Shown here: piece after piece, positions 1-8,770 of the stretch | Numbering within the stretch: position 1 is the stretch's first letter | How the letters are laid out: each line of letters begins with the position of its first letter | NCBI RefSeq assembly: GCF_011752995.1 | Contig: NZ_VWWL01000005.1 | Coordinates: 1-57,483, forward strand | Direction of reading: 5' to 3' | DNA: 57,483 nt | Source: Burkholderia sp. Ax-1724 | GTDB lineage: Bacteria > Pseudomonadota > Gammaproteobacteria > Burkholderiales > Burkholderiaceae | Translations under genes and position numbers: made by a program | Notes under the pieces: model-generated | The model's input: the letters and a program-made list of their open reading frames with translations, nothing else | What the model was told of the DNA's origin: nothing | The model's database searches: none

Positions 1-117
1 TTCCGGCGACTGGCACGCGACTACGAACGCCTGCCCGAAACCCTGGCAGGCTTGCATTTCGTCGTCTTCGCTATGCTCATGCTTGTTCATGCCGTGCCCA
101 TTATCCAAAGTGCCTAA
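1..117 (+). CDS. IS5-type transposase, C-terminal 38 residues (cut by window edge)
   Basis: An open frame enters from the left edge and stops at a TAA at 115-117. It reads FRRLARDYERLPETLAGLHF and continues with a short hydrophobic tail. An RRLxRDYERLPxTLAGLHF stretch followed by a few more residues is the usual C-terminus of DDE transposases of the IS5/IS427 kind. Only the end is present, so the element's other end, its catalytic residues and whether it is intact cannot be judged. The GC-rich metabolic genes begin just downstream, so this marks at least one insertion event at the left border. The assignment rests on recognising the C-terminal motif. Confidence 0.78.
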   Translation, partial: FRRLARDYERLPETLAGLHFVVFAMLMLVHAVPIIQSA

Positions 118-482
118 CACGCTCTAGCGCATTTCGCAACATCGTGGAAAACTGTCAACAAAAGCCGGTAGAGGTCAGTTGAGCGAGTCCGGCATTTCCG
201 CGTTGGGGTTTTCGCCAGGTCGTTTGTAGTCAGGCAGCAGCCTGTTTCAATCGACGAGAGCAGGAGTGCCTTGATCGGCAACGTCTGTGAGGGACGAGGC
301 CGTCATCGGAATACGCTCGGGAGTGACTGCGCGTCATCGAACGCGGTATGGTACAGGCGCCGGTTCTTCCCGGACTCGGCACCACGCTGACGCAACGGTG
401 CGAGAATCGGCCTGAATCACCGCATCCGCTCGCATCGAACCGCATCCACTCGCATTCAACTTTCACAAAAGAGGCAACCGAT
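118..482. other. Gene-free stretch between IS end and rraA-like gene
   Basis: No credible gene is seen. The first 20-30 bases after the transposase stop should contain the right terminal repeat of the element, but without the other end I cannot define it. Just before the next gene there is an imperfect 20-bp direct repeat (CGCATCCGCTCGCAT at about 421-435 and CGCATCCACTCGCAT at 441-455), followed by a good Shine-Dalgarno AAGAGG at about 468-473. Confidence 0.6.
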
Positions 483-1202
483 ATGTCGATTCTGACCGCC
501 GCATTGCGCCAGCAACTGGAAAAGATCAGCACCGCCACGCTCGCAACCGCGCTCTACAAGCGCGGCTTTCGCCAGCAGGTGATTCAGGGTGTCACTCCGC
601 TCGCGCGGCTCGACAGGAGCATGGTGGGCGAGGCGTTCACGCTTCGCTATATCCCGGCGCGCGAGGACCGCAACGGGCTGGAAGTTTTCCGCAACCCCGA
701 GCATCCGCAGCGCAAGGCCGTCGAGACGTGCCCCGCGGGCGCGGTCCTCGTGATGGACAGCCGTAACGATCCGCGCGCGGCGTCGGCCGGCGGCATTCTC
801 GTGACGCGGCTCATGAAGCGCGGCGTGGCGGGCGTGGTGACCGATGGCGGTTTCCGCGACGCCGACGATATCGCGCGCGTCGGCATGCCCGCGTTCCACA
901 CGCGTCCGTCGGCACCGACCAATCTGACCTTGCACGAAGCGCTCGATATCGACGTGCCGATCGGTTGCGGCGGCGCGCCCGTGTTTCCTGGCGATGTCAT
1001 CGTCGGCGACAACGACGGCGTGATCGTCATTCCCGCGCATCTGGTGGAAGAGATCGCGGCGGAAGCCACCGAGATGACCGCATTCGAGGACTTCGTGATG
1101 GAGCAGGTGAAGGCGGGCGAAACCATCGTCGGTCTCTATCCGGCGACGAAACAGGAAACGCTCGACAGGTTCGCGGCATGGCGCAGCCGTAACGGTCGCT
1201 GA
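483..1202 (+). CDS. RraA-family protein, 4-hydroxy-4-methyl-2-oxoglutarate/oxaloacetate aldolase-like
   Basis: This 239-residue protein has the swivelling-barrel RraA/HMG-aldolase signature: a glycine-rich segment GGILVTRLMKRGVAGVV at about 103-119, then DGGFRD at 121-126, where the Arg and the following Asp are the substrate- and metal-binding pair in characterised aldolases. The family includes class II pyruvate aldolases acting on HMG or oxaloacetate and the E. coli RNase E inhibitor RraA. The motif favours an aldolase or decarboxylase. The start at 483 is preceded by AAGAGG at good spacing; an upstream in-frame start at 348 lacks one and adds non-conserved sequence. It stands alone between the IS remnant and a convergent chemoreceptor, so the physiological substrate is unknown. 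Confidence 0.85.
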   Translation: MSILTAALRQQLEKISTATLATALYKRGFRQQVIQGVTPLARLDRSMVGEAFTLRYIPAREDRNGLEVFRNPEHPQRKAVETCPAGAVLVMDSRNDPRAASAGGILVTRLMKRGVAGVVTDGGFRDADDIARVGMPAFHTRPSAPTNLTLHEALDIDVPIGCGGAPVFPGDVIVGDNDGVIVIPAHLVEEIAAEATEMTAFEDFVMEQVKAGETIVGLYPATKQETLDRFAAWRSRNGR

Positions 1203-1226
1203 GCCCGTACGGAAACCGCGGCGAAC

Positions 1227-2786
1227 TCAGACTTTCGCCACCGGCGCGATACGGAAGACACTCACCACATCCGACATACGCGCGGCCTGCTCCTCGAGCG
1301 AAACCGCCGCGGCAGCCGCTTCCTCGACGAGCGCCGCGTTCTGCTGCGTGACTTCGTCCATCTGCGTGACGGCCCGGTTGACCTGCTCGATGCCGTCGCT
1401 TTGTTCTTCGGAGGCCACCGCGATCTCGGACATGATGTCGGTCACGCGCCGCACCGCGTTGTTGATTTCGTTCATCGTGTGGCCGGCGCGGCCGACGAGT
1501 TCCGTGCCGTTGCCGACGCGCTCGACCGATTCGTTGATGAGCGCCTTGATTTCCTTGGCGGCCGTCGCGCTGCGTTGGGCGAGCGTGCGAACCTCGCCAG
1601 CGACGACGGCGAAGCCACGTCCCTGTTCGCCCGCGCGAGCCGCCTCGACGGCGGCGTTCAGCGCAAGGATATTGGTCTGGAACGCAATGCCTTCGATCAC
1701 GCCGATGATGTCGGCGATCTGCTTCGAACTGCCATTGATGCCGTCCATCGTTTCGATCACCTGCAAGACCACCGCGCTGCCTTCGTGCGCGACCGATGAG
1801 GCGGTGCGTGCGAGTTCGGTCGCCTGACGCGCGTTGTCCGCGTTCTGGCGCACGGTCGATGTCAGTTGCTCCATGCTCGACGCGGTTTCTTCGAGCGATG
1901 CGGCCTGTTCTTCCGTGCGTTGCGAGAGGTCGGTGTTGCCGGCGGAAATCTGCGCCGTTGCCGTCGCGATGGACTGCGTGCCGTGACGCACGGTGGCGAG
2001 CGTGGTCGTGAGTTTCTGCTGCATGCCCTTGAGGCCATCCATGAGCTGGCCCATTTCGTCGCGGGAACGAACCTCGACGTGCTGCGTGAGGTCGCCCGAC
2101 GAAATCGCGCGGAAATGCGCGAGCGCTTCGTCGAGCGGGCGCGCGATCGCCGCGCGCAGGGTGTTCCATGCAAAAAACGCGAGGACGAGTCCCGCGAGCA
2201 GACCGATGCCGGTGATCGACATGATCAGATGAAAGCGCGCCTGTGCGCTTTCGTAAAGGGCTTTGGCCTGTTGTCCCTGCAGCTTTTGCAGCGACGAAAT
2301 GCCTTCGGCGATGTCATTGAACGGCGGGGTCAACTGCCGGGCGACGATATCGCTGAGGGTCGCGGTGTCATGGGTGTCGATCGCGTTGAAGGTTCTGGCG
2401 AGAATTCCCGCCTCGAACGTCTTGCGCTTTCCGGTCAGATCGGTGGCGAGGCGTGCTTCCTCGCCGCTCGACGGCAGCGCGCGATACGCTTCCCATGCGG
2501 TGTCGGACTTGCTGAAGAAGCCGCGGGCGCGCTTGAGCAGATCGGCGACGTCGCTGCGCGTGGGCTCGACGGCAATCCGGTCGAGCACGAGCCGGCCGCG
2601 CGCATAGTTCACGCTGGCTTCCGACAGCGTGACCGACGACGCAAGTTGATTCGTGTACATCTGCTTCTGATCCGCATTGCTCATCCAGATGCCGACGGCG
2701 CCGAGTGCGGCCCCGATAATCAGCAAAGACGCCAGAAAACTCATGGCCAGCGCGAGTCGGGCGCGAATCGTCAAATTCTTCAGCAT
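1227..2786 (-). CDS. Methyl-accepting chemotaxis protein
   Basis: A 519-residue inner-membrane chemoreceptor. It has an N-terminal membrane segment (about 10-32), a periplasmic four-helix-bundle domain of the Tar/4HB type (about 35-185), a second membrane segment (about 188-210), a HAMP domain and a long cytoplasmic signalling coiled coil. The hairpin tip is recognisable by FQTNILALNAAVEAARAGEQ and GFAVVAGEVRTLAQRS. The C-terminus ends in VFRIAPVAKV with no NWETF-type pentapeptide, so it probably relies on other receptors for efficient methylation. The ligand cannot be predicted. The gene is single, convergent with the RraA-like gene (24 bases between stops) and divergent from the MFS gene. 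No clear Shine-Dalgarno precedes its ATG. Confidence 0.93.
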   Translation of the reverse strand: MLKNLTIRARLALAMSFLASLLIIGAALGAVGIWMSNADQKQMYTNQLASSVTLSEASVNYARGRLVLDRIAVEPTRSDVADLLKRARGFFSKSDTAWEAYRALPSSGEEARLATDLTGKRKTFEAGILARTFNAIDTHDTATLSDIVARQLTPPFNDIAEGISSLQKLQGQQAKALYESAQARFHLIMSITGIGLLAGLVLAFFAWNTLRAAIARPLDEALAHFRAISSGDLTQHVEVRSRDEMGQLMDGLKGMQQKLTTTLATVRHGTQSIATATAQISAGNTDLSQRTEEQAASLEETASSMEQLTSTVRQNADNARQATELARTASSVAHEGSAVVLQVIETMDGINGSSKQIADIIGVIEGIAFQTNILALNAAVEAARAGEQGRGFAVVAGEVRTLAQRSATAAKEIKALINESVERVGNGTELVGRAGHTMNEINNAVRRVTDIMSEIAVASEEQSDGIEQVNRAVTQMDEVTQQNAALVEEAAAAAVSLEEQAARMSDVVSVFRIAPVAKV

Positions 2787-3087
2787 TGCAATTAGTTAGC
2801 TAAACGAAATGGATGTCGGATTCCGTGGAGTCAGGCACGGCGCACAACGATGTTTACGGCCATGCGGTTCGGATCTTGAATATTGTCTGGAAATATTTGC
2901 GATCGGGTCAAATTCGTGTCGGTCAAAAGTACGCGGCGCTTCGCGCTTCGTGACCGTGCCGTTCGCGCTTTGGCGGCTCGCACCGATATTGTTCAGCTAC
3001 GCCAGCTAGTCTTTTCAGCAGACGATACTTTTTCCGGATCGAAACCCGGCTTAAAGTGTGGGCCTTCAATCTGGCATCAGTGTCCCC
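2787..3087. other. Divergent intergenic region, chemoreceptor / MFS exporter
   Basis: About 300 bases that should carry both promoters. It is AT-richer than its surroundings. It contains an 8-bp palindrome TTAGCTAA near 2797 and a pair of AATATT boxes around 2879-2897. I could not find a convincing sigma-28 or sigma-70 promoter and see no gene. Confidence 0.5.
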
Positions 3088-4344
3088 ATGCATATCGATA
3101 CACCCACCGCTTCAACCCGAGCTTCAACCTCAGCCTCCCTCGAAGGCGGTTCGACGTCCGCCGGTCAATGGCTATCCGTCATTGCCGTTGCCGTCAGCGC
3201 GTTCGCGTTCGTGACGGCCGAGTTTCTGCCGGTCGGCCTGCTGCCGCAAATCGCCCATGACCTGAGCGTGTCCACCGGCGTTGCGGGTCTCATGGTCACC
3301 ACGCCCGGCGTGATGGCCGCGATATTCGCGCCGACCCTCATCGTCGGCGCCGGCCGCACGGACCGCCGCTACGTTTTCCTGCTGCTCACCGCGGTGCTGC
3401 TGATCGCGAACATCGTGTGCGCCATTGCGCCGAATTTCCCGGTCATGCTGGTGGGCCGCGCCTTGCTCGGCGCCGCGCTGGGCGGCTTCTGGACCCTGGC
3501 GACGGCGGCGGCGCCGCGACTCGTGCAGGCAAAAGACGCGGCCCGGGCGACCGCGACCATTCTGACCGGCGTCACCTTCGCGACGGTGATCGGCGTGCCG
3601 CTCGGCACGTTCATCGCGTCGTTCGCCTCGTGGCGCATGGCCTTCGCCGCCACCGCGGGCCTCGTGTCGCTCGCCTTGCTGGCGCAGGTGTTCCTCGTGC
3701 CCGCGTTGCCGTCGGCATCGGCGTTGCGCATCGCAGACTTCAAAACGCTGCTCGGCCGCTCTCATATGCGGCTCAGCATGCTGATGGTCGCGCTCGTGTT
3801 CGGCGCGCATTTCTCGACCTACACCTACATCGCGCCGCTGCTGGAGCACGACTTCTCGTTGAGCGCCATCACGCTGCTGCTGTTCGGATTCGGCCTGATC
3901 GGCTTCTTCTCCAATGCGTTGATGTCGATGGCGGTGTCGGACCATCTCAAGAAGTCTGTTGCCGCGATGGTGTTGCTGCTGCTCGGCGCGATGTCGTCGA
4001 TGCTGCTGCTCGAGCATTCGCCCATCGGCGAGACTGTGGGGATGCTGCTGTGGGGCATCGCATTCGGCGCACTTCCGCTGTGCTTCAGCGTATGGATTCA
4101 GCGCGGCACGACCGATTTGCCCGAAGCGGGCTCGGCCTTGTTCATCAGCGTGATCCAGGTGGCGATTGCGGCGGGTTCGGCGGTCGGGGGCACCATCGTC
4201 GACCGCGCGGGTGTGCACGCCGACTTCACGCTGGGGCTCGGACTCGCCTTGCTCGGCATGGTGACGCTGCAACGGCTTGCCGCGGCGGAACGGCCTGCGA
4301 GGGCGGCTTCGCTCGATTGCGCGTGCGACGCGTCGCCCGATTGA
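3088..4344 (+). CDS. MFS transporter, DHA1 family (drug or nucleoside exporter type)
   Basis: A 418-residue protein with about twelve hydrophobic segments. The first is preceded by a polar Ser/Thr-rich N-terminus and carries AEFLPVGLLPQIAHDL, typical of DHA1 exporters related to the purine-ribonucleoside and arabinose efflux group. A further conserved stretch is VGRALLGAALGGFW in the fourth segment. It probably exports a small metabolite or drug by proton antiport. The start chosen is the ATG at 3088; a GTG at 3058 in the same frame is possible, and neither has a strong Shine-Dalgarno. The gene looks monocistronic. Substrate unknown. Confidence 0.88.
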   Translation: MHIDTPTASTRASTSASLEGGSTSAGQWLSVIAVAVSAFAFVTAEFLPVGLLPQIAHDLSVSTGVAGLMVTTPGVMAAIFAPTLIVGAGRTDRRYVFLLLTAVLLIANIVCAIAPNFPVMLVGRALLGAALGGFWTLATAAAPRLVQAKDAARATATILTGVTFATVIGVPLGTFIASFASWRMAFAATAGLVSLALLAQVFLVPALPSASALRIADFKTLLGRSHMRLSMLMVALVFGAHFSTYTYIAPLLEHDFSLSAITLLLFGFGLIGFFSNALMSMAVSDHLKKSVAAMVLLLLGAMSSMLLLEHSPIGETVGMLLWGIAFGALPLCFSVWIQRGTTDLPEAGSALFISVIQVAIAAGSAVGGTIVDRAGVHADFTLGLGLALLGMVTLQRLAAAERPARAASLDCACDASPD

Positions 4345-4784
4345 CGCTCTTGATTGAGCGCTCGCCTGAAGCAACGCGCCTGAAGCAATCCGCCAGCAAC
4401 CTGCCTGAAGCACCCCGGCCGCCAACCTCACGCATACGCTATCCCCGTAGCGCTTCCCCCTCCCGCGCGAAGTTCGACCGACGCAGCAATTTGCTGCGTC
4501 GTCGGTACACCGATGCCGGGCCGCATTCCCGACTATCATTCTGTCAAGGCGAGGCCGCGCCGATTCGTTTGACAGGCGGGACCTCGTGGCTTCGCGCAGT
4601 TCTGTATTCGTCACTTATGAACATCGCCGAACATCGCACCGGCTCTTGCGGCCGGCGGCGAAGTTCGTCGATCATGAGCGTCTGGTGTTTTCCGCCGTTT
4701 TTTCGGGCCCGCGCTGGACCGTTGCAGATGCAGACCGGCCTGGCTCGAGTCTTCCTCTCAACCCTTACTTCACAGGACGGCAAT
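4345..4784. other. Gene-free region with an 11-1-11 perfect inverted repeat
   Basis: No gene is seen. After the MFS stop there are three copies of GCCTGAAGCA (about 4365-4415). At 4479-4501 lies a perfect inverted repeat, CGACGCAGCAA-T-TTGCTGCGTCG. It could end the MFS transcript, although no T-run follows, or serve as an operator for the peroxiredoxin gene that starts about 280 bases downstream. A Shine-Dalgarno AGGA at about 4774 serves that gene. Confidence 0.6.
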
Positions 4785-5441
4785 ATGTCACTTCGTATCA
4801 ATGACGTCGCGCCCAACTTCACCGCGCGCACCACGCAGGGCACCATCGATTTCCATACGTGGATTGGAGACCAGTGGGCCATTCTGTTCTCGCATCCGAA
4901 GGACTTCACGCCGGTGTGCACCACCGAGCTGGGCTACATGGCGAAGATCGAACCCGAGTTCGAGCGGCGCAATGCCAAGCTGATCGGCCTGTCGGTCGAC
5001 CCGGTCGAAGACCACGCAAGATGGGCCGCCGACATCGAGGAAACCCAGGGCGCCGCCGTCAAATATCCGATGATTGGCGACACCGATCTGGCGGTCGCCA
5101 AGCTCTACAACATGCTCCCGGCGGATGCCGGCGACACGAGCGAAGGGCGCACGGCCGCGACCAACGCCACCGTGCGCTCGGTGTTCGTGATCGGTCCGGA
5201 CAAGCGGATCAAGCTGATGCTGACCTATCCGATGACCACCGGCCGCAACTTCGACGAAATCCTGCGCGTGCTCGACTCGATGCAGTTGACCGCGAAGTAC
5301 AAGGTCGCCACGCCGGTCAACTGGAAGCAGGGCGAGGACGTCATCATCACGCCGGCGGTGAGCAACGAAGAGGCGCAGCAGAGCTTCCCCGGCTTCAAGA
5401 CCATCAAGCCGTATCTGCGCACCACCAAACAGCCGGGCTGA
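4785..5441 (+). CDS. 1-Cys peroxiredoxin (Prx6 family)
   Basis: A 218-residue cytoplasmic thiol peroxidase. The thioredoxin-fold N-terminus carries the peroxidatic cysteine in FTPVCTTELG (Cys45), with the PVCTTE form typical of Prx6 rather than the PVCP of 2-Cys enzymes. The C-terminal 1-cysPrx domain follows (LRVLDSMQLT, then VATPVNWKQGEDVIITPAVS). No second conserved Cys in the usual resolving position is seen, consistent with the 1-Cys type. It reduces H2O2 and organic peroxides using an external thiol. The next gene on the same strand, 119 bases on, handles persulfides, so the two may form a sulfur/peroxide-stress pair. Start supported by AGGA eight bases upstream. Confidence 0.95.
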   Translation: MSLRINDVAPNFTARTTQGTIDFHTWIGDQWAILFSHPKDFTPVCTTELGYMAKIEPEFERRNAKLIGLSVDPVEDHARWAADIEETQGAAVKYPMIGDTDLAVAKLYNMLPADAGDTSEGRTAATNATVRSVFVIGPDKRIKLMLTYPMTTGRNFDEILRVLDSMQLTAKYKVATPVNWKQGEDVIITPAVSNEEAQQSFPGFKTIKPYLRTTKQPG

Positions 5442-5560
5442 AACGCGGGCACGGCGGCCCGCGCGATAACTCGTACGGTGACTCGCGCGGCCGCCGCAGT
5501 GCCCTCTATGCCCGACTCGCACGAAGGCCCGCCGCGCCTTCCCTGTTTCCGAGGTTCGCG

Positions 5561-6631
5561 ATGATCTTTCGCCAGCTATTCGATCCCGTTTCGTCGACCT
5601 ATACCTACCTGCTCGGCGACAGCGGCGAGGCACTGCTGATCGATCCGGTCTACGAGCAGGTGCCGCGCGACCTCGCACTGCTCGGCGAACTGGGCCTGCG
5701 CCTGCTCGCGACACTCGACACGCACGTTCACGCCGATCACGTGACCGGCGCGTGGCGTTTGCAGCAGCGTTGCGGCAGCCGGATCGCGCTCGCCGAGGCG
5801 GTCGAGGCCGAGGGCGTGAGCCGGCCGCTGCGGCACGGCGAGCGCATCGATTTCGGCACGCGTTATCTGAGCGTGCGCGCGACGCCCGGCCATACCAACG
5901 GTTGCCTGACCTACGTTCTGGACGACCGGAGCATGGCCTTTACCGGCGACAGTCTGCTGATTCGCGGCTGCGGCCGTACCGATTTCCAGCAGGGTAGCCC
6001 GCAGCAACTGTTCGCTTCGGTGCGCGAGCAGATCCTGACGCTGCCCGACGATTGCCTGCTGTATCCCGCGCACGACTATCGCGGCATTACCGTGACGAGC
6101 GTGGCCGAGGAGCGGCGCTTCAATCCGCGCCTCGGTGGCGACGTGGACCTCGGCGACTTCACCGGTCATATGAACAATCTGAATCTGCCGCATCCGAAGC
6201 TGATGGCCGTGGCGGTGCCCGCCAATCTGCGCTGCGGAAAACCGCAGGACGGCGCGGCGGCGATGGCGGCGGAAATGCCGGATTGGGCGCCGCTCACGCT
6301 GCGCTTTAGCGGCGTGTGGGAAATCGAGCCGATGGCGCTGCTCGAACACGGCGCGTCGTTCCAGATTGTCGACGTTCGCGAAGCGCCGGAATTCATCGAT
6401 CGTCTCGGGCATTTGCCGGGCGCGAAGCTTGTGCCGCTGTCCCAGTTGACGGGCCGGCTCGACGAACTCGATCGCGAGCGGCCGGTCGTGGCGGTGTGCC
6501 GCTCCGGCGTTCGTTCGGCTCAGGCCAGCGTGTTATTGAGCAAGGCCGGTTTCGGCAAGGTCGCGAATCTCGCGGGCGGCATGCTGCGCTGGAAGATCGA
6601 GGGGCTGCCGGTGGCGTCGGATAGTGTCTGA
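5561..6631 (+). CDS. Persulfide dioxygenase-rhodanese fusion (ETHE1-like + sulfurtransferase)
   Basis: This 356-residue protein joins two domains. Residues 1-about 235 form a metallo-beta-lactamase fold with THVHADH (His55, His57, Asp59, His60), ATPGHTNG and YPAHDYRG, the mononuclear-iron site of ETHE1-type persulfide dioxygenases. Residues about 255-356 form a rhodanese domain with active-site loop CRSGVR (Cys313). Such natural fusions (PRF) have been characterised in Burkholderia: they oxidise glutathione persulfide to sulfite and can move sulfur between thiosulfate and glutathione. Both active sites look intact. It follows the peroxiredoxin gene and probably takes part in H2S or thiol detoxification. 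There is no direct link to the C1 genes except possible glutathione homeostasis under formaldehyde stress. Confidence 0.92.
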   Translation: MIFRQLFDPVSSTYTYLLGDSGEALLIDPVYEQVPRDLALLGELGLRLLATLDTHVHADHVTGAWRLQQRCGSRIALAEAVEAEGVSRPLRHGERIDFGTRYLSVRATPGHTNGCLTYVLDDRSMAFTGDSLLIRGCGRTDFQQGSPQQLFASVREQILTLPDDCLLYPAHDYRGITVTSVAEERRFNPRLGGDVDLGDFTGHMNNLNLPHPKLMAVAVPANLRCGKPQDGAAAMAAEMPDWAPLTLRFSGVWEIEPMALLEHGASFQIVDVREAPEFIDRLGHLPGAKLVPLSQLTGRLDELDRERPVVAVCRSGVRSAQASVLLSKAGFGKVANLAGGMLRWKIEGLPVASDSV

Positions 6632-6642
6632 AGCCGTGGCGC

Positions 6643-6657
6643 GCTTGCTCCGCAAGC
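6643..6657. terminator. Hairpin between convergent genes
   Basis: GCTTGC-TCC-GCAAGC is a perfect 6-3-6 stem-loop just after the persulfide dioxygenase stop and before the convergent gph stop. There is no T-run, so factor-independent termination is uncertain. Confidence 0.4.
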
Positions 6658-6715
6658 ACTCGCCGAGTCGCTGGAAAATAGCCACCGTATCGGGCTTGTG
6701 CTGCTGTTTGCGTGC

Positions 6716-7420
6716 TTATGCATGGTTAGCGGTCAACGGCCGCCGCGCGAGAAGCGCCGGCAACGCCTCGAACGAGTCGATCAGCGCATCGCCTTGCAAC
6801 GCGCCACTTTCGCGGTTGCCGCCGCGCCAACCATATCCGTAGCTGACGATAAACACCGGCAACCCGGCCGCGCGTGCCGCCGCGATATCGACGGAAGAAT
6901 CGCCGACCAGCGCGCAACGTTGCGGATCGACGTCGAGCAGCCTGCATGCATGCCAAAGCGGTTGCGGCGACGGTTTCATGCTCGCGAGCGTATCGCCCGC
7001 GATCAGCACGTCCAGATAGGCGGCGAGTCCGCTCTTTTCCAGCAGCGGCGCCGCGAGCGCCTGCGGTTTGTTGGTCACGCAGGCGGCGCGATAACCGTGT
7101 TGGCGCAATTCGCGCAACCCCGTCATGACGCCGGGAAAGACGCGCCCCAACTGTCCGTTCGTCGCGGCATAGTGCCGCTCGAATACCGGCTGCGCGCGGT
7201 CGATGCCGACGCGCTCGTCGAGGCCCGCCGCGGCTAGCGAGCGGCGCACGAGATTGCGCACGCCGTTGCCGATAAACGAGGTTACTGTGTCGAACGGCAG
7301 CGGCGCCGCACCGAATTCGTCGAGCATGCGGTTGACGGCGGCGACGATGTCCGGCGCGGTGTCGATCATCGTGCCGTCGAGGTCGAACAGCAGGGCTTTG
7401 CAATGGCTGTTCGTCGTCAT
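6716..7420 (-). CDS. gph: Phosphoglycolate phosphatase (HAD superfamily)
   Basis: A 234-residue HAD-IA phosphatase with motif [12 protein letters not shown] (nucleophile Asp13, acid Asp15), motif II VTNKP, a lysine in MKPSPQPL (motif III) and motif [17 protein letters not shown]. It matches Gph/CbbZ, which dephosphorylates the 2-phosphoglycolate made by RuBisCO oxygenation. It overlaps the upstream cbbY by four bases (ATGA at 7417-7420), so the two are translationally coupled. In Cupriavidus-type operons cbbY and cbbZ lie within the cbb operon; here they are about 25 kb from cbbL on the other strand. It could equally be the housekeeping gph. Confidence 0.9.
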   Translation of the reverse strand: MTTNSHCKALLFDLDGTMIDTAPDIVAAVNRMLDEFGAAPLPFDTVTSFIGNGVRNLVRRSLAAAGLDERVGIDRAQPVFERHYAATNGQLGRVFPGVMTGLRELRQHGYRAACVTNKPQALAAPLLEKSGLAAYLDVLIAGDTLASMKPSPQPLWHACRLLDVDPQRCALVGDSSVDIAAARAAGLPVFIVSYGYGWRGGNRESGALQGDALIDSFEALPALLARRPLTANHA

Positions 7421-8226
7421 GGGGTTCCCGCATTGGTTGGGCTCGCGCCCGGCTGCGCACGCGGCGCGGCATGACGCAGCGCGTCGCCATGCCAGCGCCG
7501 CAGCGTCTTCAGATCCACCCAGCGATGCCGTTCGCCGCGCACCGGCTCGATGAGCGGCAGGCGCGCATCGCCGAGATGGGGCAGCACGGCCAGCGCGCCG
7601 TCGAAAGAGTGGTGCGCCGTGTACGCGGTCGGCGTGACGACGACCGGCACCTGCGCGGCGCATGCCGCGAGCAGGCCGTTGCCGGAGTCTTCGACGGCGA
7701 GGCAAGCCGAGGGATCGAGACCGAGCTGTTCGAGCACGTAGCGATAGACGTCGGGCGCGGGCTTCTTCGCCGGCGTGGTCGCGCCGTCGCCGATGGCCGC
7801 GAAGCGCGTGCGCCAGGCCGCGCCGAAATGGCCCCGCAGCAGCGCGTCGAGGTTGGCCGGCGTCGTGGTCGTCGCGATCGCGACGCGCAGGCCGGCCGCG
7901 GCGGCTTCGTCGAGCAGGCGCGCGATGCCGGGGCGCAGCGGCAAGCCGTGGCGGCGCACCTGCTCGGTGTAGTGGAAGGTCTTGAGCGCGTGCAGCTTGT
8001 CGACGACCCGGCCGGCTTGCGCGCCCTCGGCTTCTGCGCCGTCGACCATGCGCCAGTAATGCCGCAGACGCTCCTTGCCGCCCGCCACTTCGAGCAGGCG
8101 CGCATAGAGCGCCTCGTCCCAGAACCAGTCGAGGCCCGCTTCCGCGAACGCGGCATTGAATGCGTGCAGATGAGCGGTTTCGGTGTCGGCGAGCGTGCCG
8201 TCGACGTCGAAGATAAGGGCTTGCAT
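7417..8226 (-). CDS. cbbY: CbbY-type HAD phosphatase (xylulose-1,5-bisphosphate phosphatase)
   Basis: A 269-residue HAD protein with [11 protein letters not shown] (Asp7, Asp9), [13 protein letters not shown] in motif [10 protein letters not shown] in motif III and [11 protein letters not shown] in motif IV. The [16 protein letters not shown] start and the KPAPDVY lysine are typical of CbbY, which in red-type RuBisCO organisms destroys the misfire product xylulose-1,5-bisphosphate that would jam the enzyme. It therefore belongs functionally with cbbX and cbbL farther right. The C-terminal 30 or so residues are an Arg/Ala/Pro-rich tail. It is the first gene of a cbbY-gph pair. Its Shine-Dalgarno (GGAG, 8 bases upstream) lies inside a long inverted repeat, described separately. 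Confidence 0.88.
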   Translation of the reverse strand: MQALIFDVDGTLADTETAHLHAFNAAFAEAGLDWFWDEALYARLLEVAGGKERLRHYWRMVDGAEAEGAQAGRVVDKLHALKTFHYTEQVRRHGLPLRPGIARLLDEAAAAGLRVAIATTTTPANLDALLRGHFGAAWRTRFAAIGDGATTPAKKPAPDVYRYVLEQLGLDPSACLAVEDSGNGLLAACAAQVPVVVTPTAYTAHHSFDGALAVLPHLGDARLPLIEPVRGERHRWVDLKTLRRWHGDALRHAAPRAQPGASPTNAGTP

Positions 8227-8229
8227 CGC

Positions 8230-8283
8230 GCGGCTCCGCTATCGTGATGCCTGTTCGGACCTCTACCACGATAGCGGAGCCGC
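8230..8283. repeat. Perfect 17-bp inverted repeat covering the cbbY ribosome-binding site
   Basis: GCGGCTCCGCTATCGTG (8230-8246) and CACGATAGCGGAGCCGC (8267-8283) are exact reverse complements separated by 20 bases. In the minus-strand transcript the 3' arm ends three bases before the cbbY ATG and contains its GGAG. It may end the tonB-exbBD transcript or control cbbY translation. Confidence 0.85.
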
Positions 8284-8347
8284 CGGCCGATTTGAATTCA
8301 GAGATTCTTTCGCCGCCGATAAGCCGGTCCTTAAGTATGGGTCCGCG

Positions 8348-8770
8348 CTATTTGCGCCGCTGCGGATCGGTCACGAAGCCGAGCTTCGTCAAGCCGGCGC
8401 TCTGAGCCGCCGACATCACCTCGGCCACGCGCTCGTACGCGACCTTGCGATCGGCGCGCAAATGCAGCTCGGGCTGCGGCGTCGCCTGTGCGGCCTCGGC
8501 GATGCGCGCGCGCAGGCCGGCATCGGTGACGGGCTGGCCGTCCCACAGCAGCGAGCCGTCCGCCTGCACCGCGACGTCGACGTGCGCGGGCTTCAGCGCT
8601 TCGGGCTGGCTGCTCGCGTGCGGCAGGTCGATCCTGACCGCATGCTGCATCGCCGGAATCGTGACCAGAAAAATAATCAGTAGAACGAGCATCACGTCGA
8701 CGAGCGGCGTCATGTTGATCTCGTTCATCAGACCTTGATCGTCGTCGTCGGAGAACGGGCTCATTGCCAT
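8348..8770 (-). CDS. exbD: ExbD, TonB energy-transducing subunit
   Basis: A 140-residue protein with a short cytoplasmic N-terminus, the signature INMTPLVDVMLVLLIIFLVT (one membrane segment carrying the proton-relay Asp in PLVDV) and a periplasmic domain ending VTDPQRRK. With ExbB it turns the proton gradient into TonB motion. The start at 8770 has GGAG seven bases upstream; a second ATG at 8764 overlaps the exbB stop as ATGA. It is the last gene of tonB-exbB-exbD, and the receptor most likely served is the TonB-dependent receptor 3 kb away. Confidence 0.95.
   Translation of the reverse strand: MAMSPFSDDDDQGLMNEINMTPLVDVMLVLLIIFLVTIPAMQHAVRIDLPHASSQPEALKPAHVDVAVQADGSLLWDGQPVTDAGLRARIAEAAQATPQPELHLRADRKVAYERVAEVMSAAQSAGLTKLGFVTDPQRRK

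Noticed and set aside
2787..2900. A flagellar sigma-28 promoter for the chemoreceptor gene
   Set aside because: A TAAA and a GCCG-like block are present, but their spacing is about 11 bases instead of 15.
3172..4614. Long open frame (480 codons) antisense to the MFS gene
   Set aside because: Arg/Gln/His-rich translation with no recognisable fold, typical of the opposite strand of a GC-rich gene; the sense product is a clear transporter.
3417..5441. A single 674-codon frame running from the MFS gene into the peroxiredoxin
   Set aside because: The first two thirds are an out-of-frame reading of the MFS gene; only the part from 4785 encodes a real protein.
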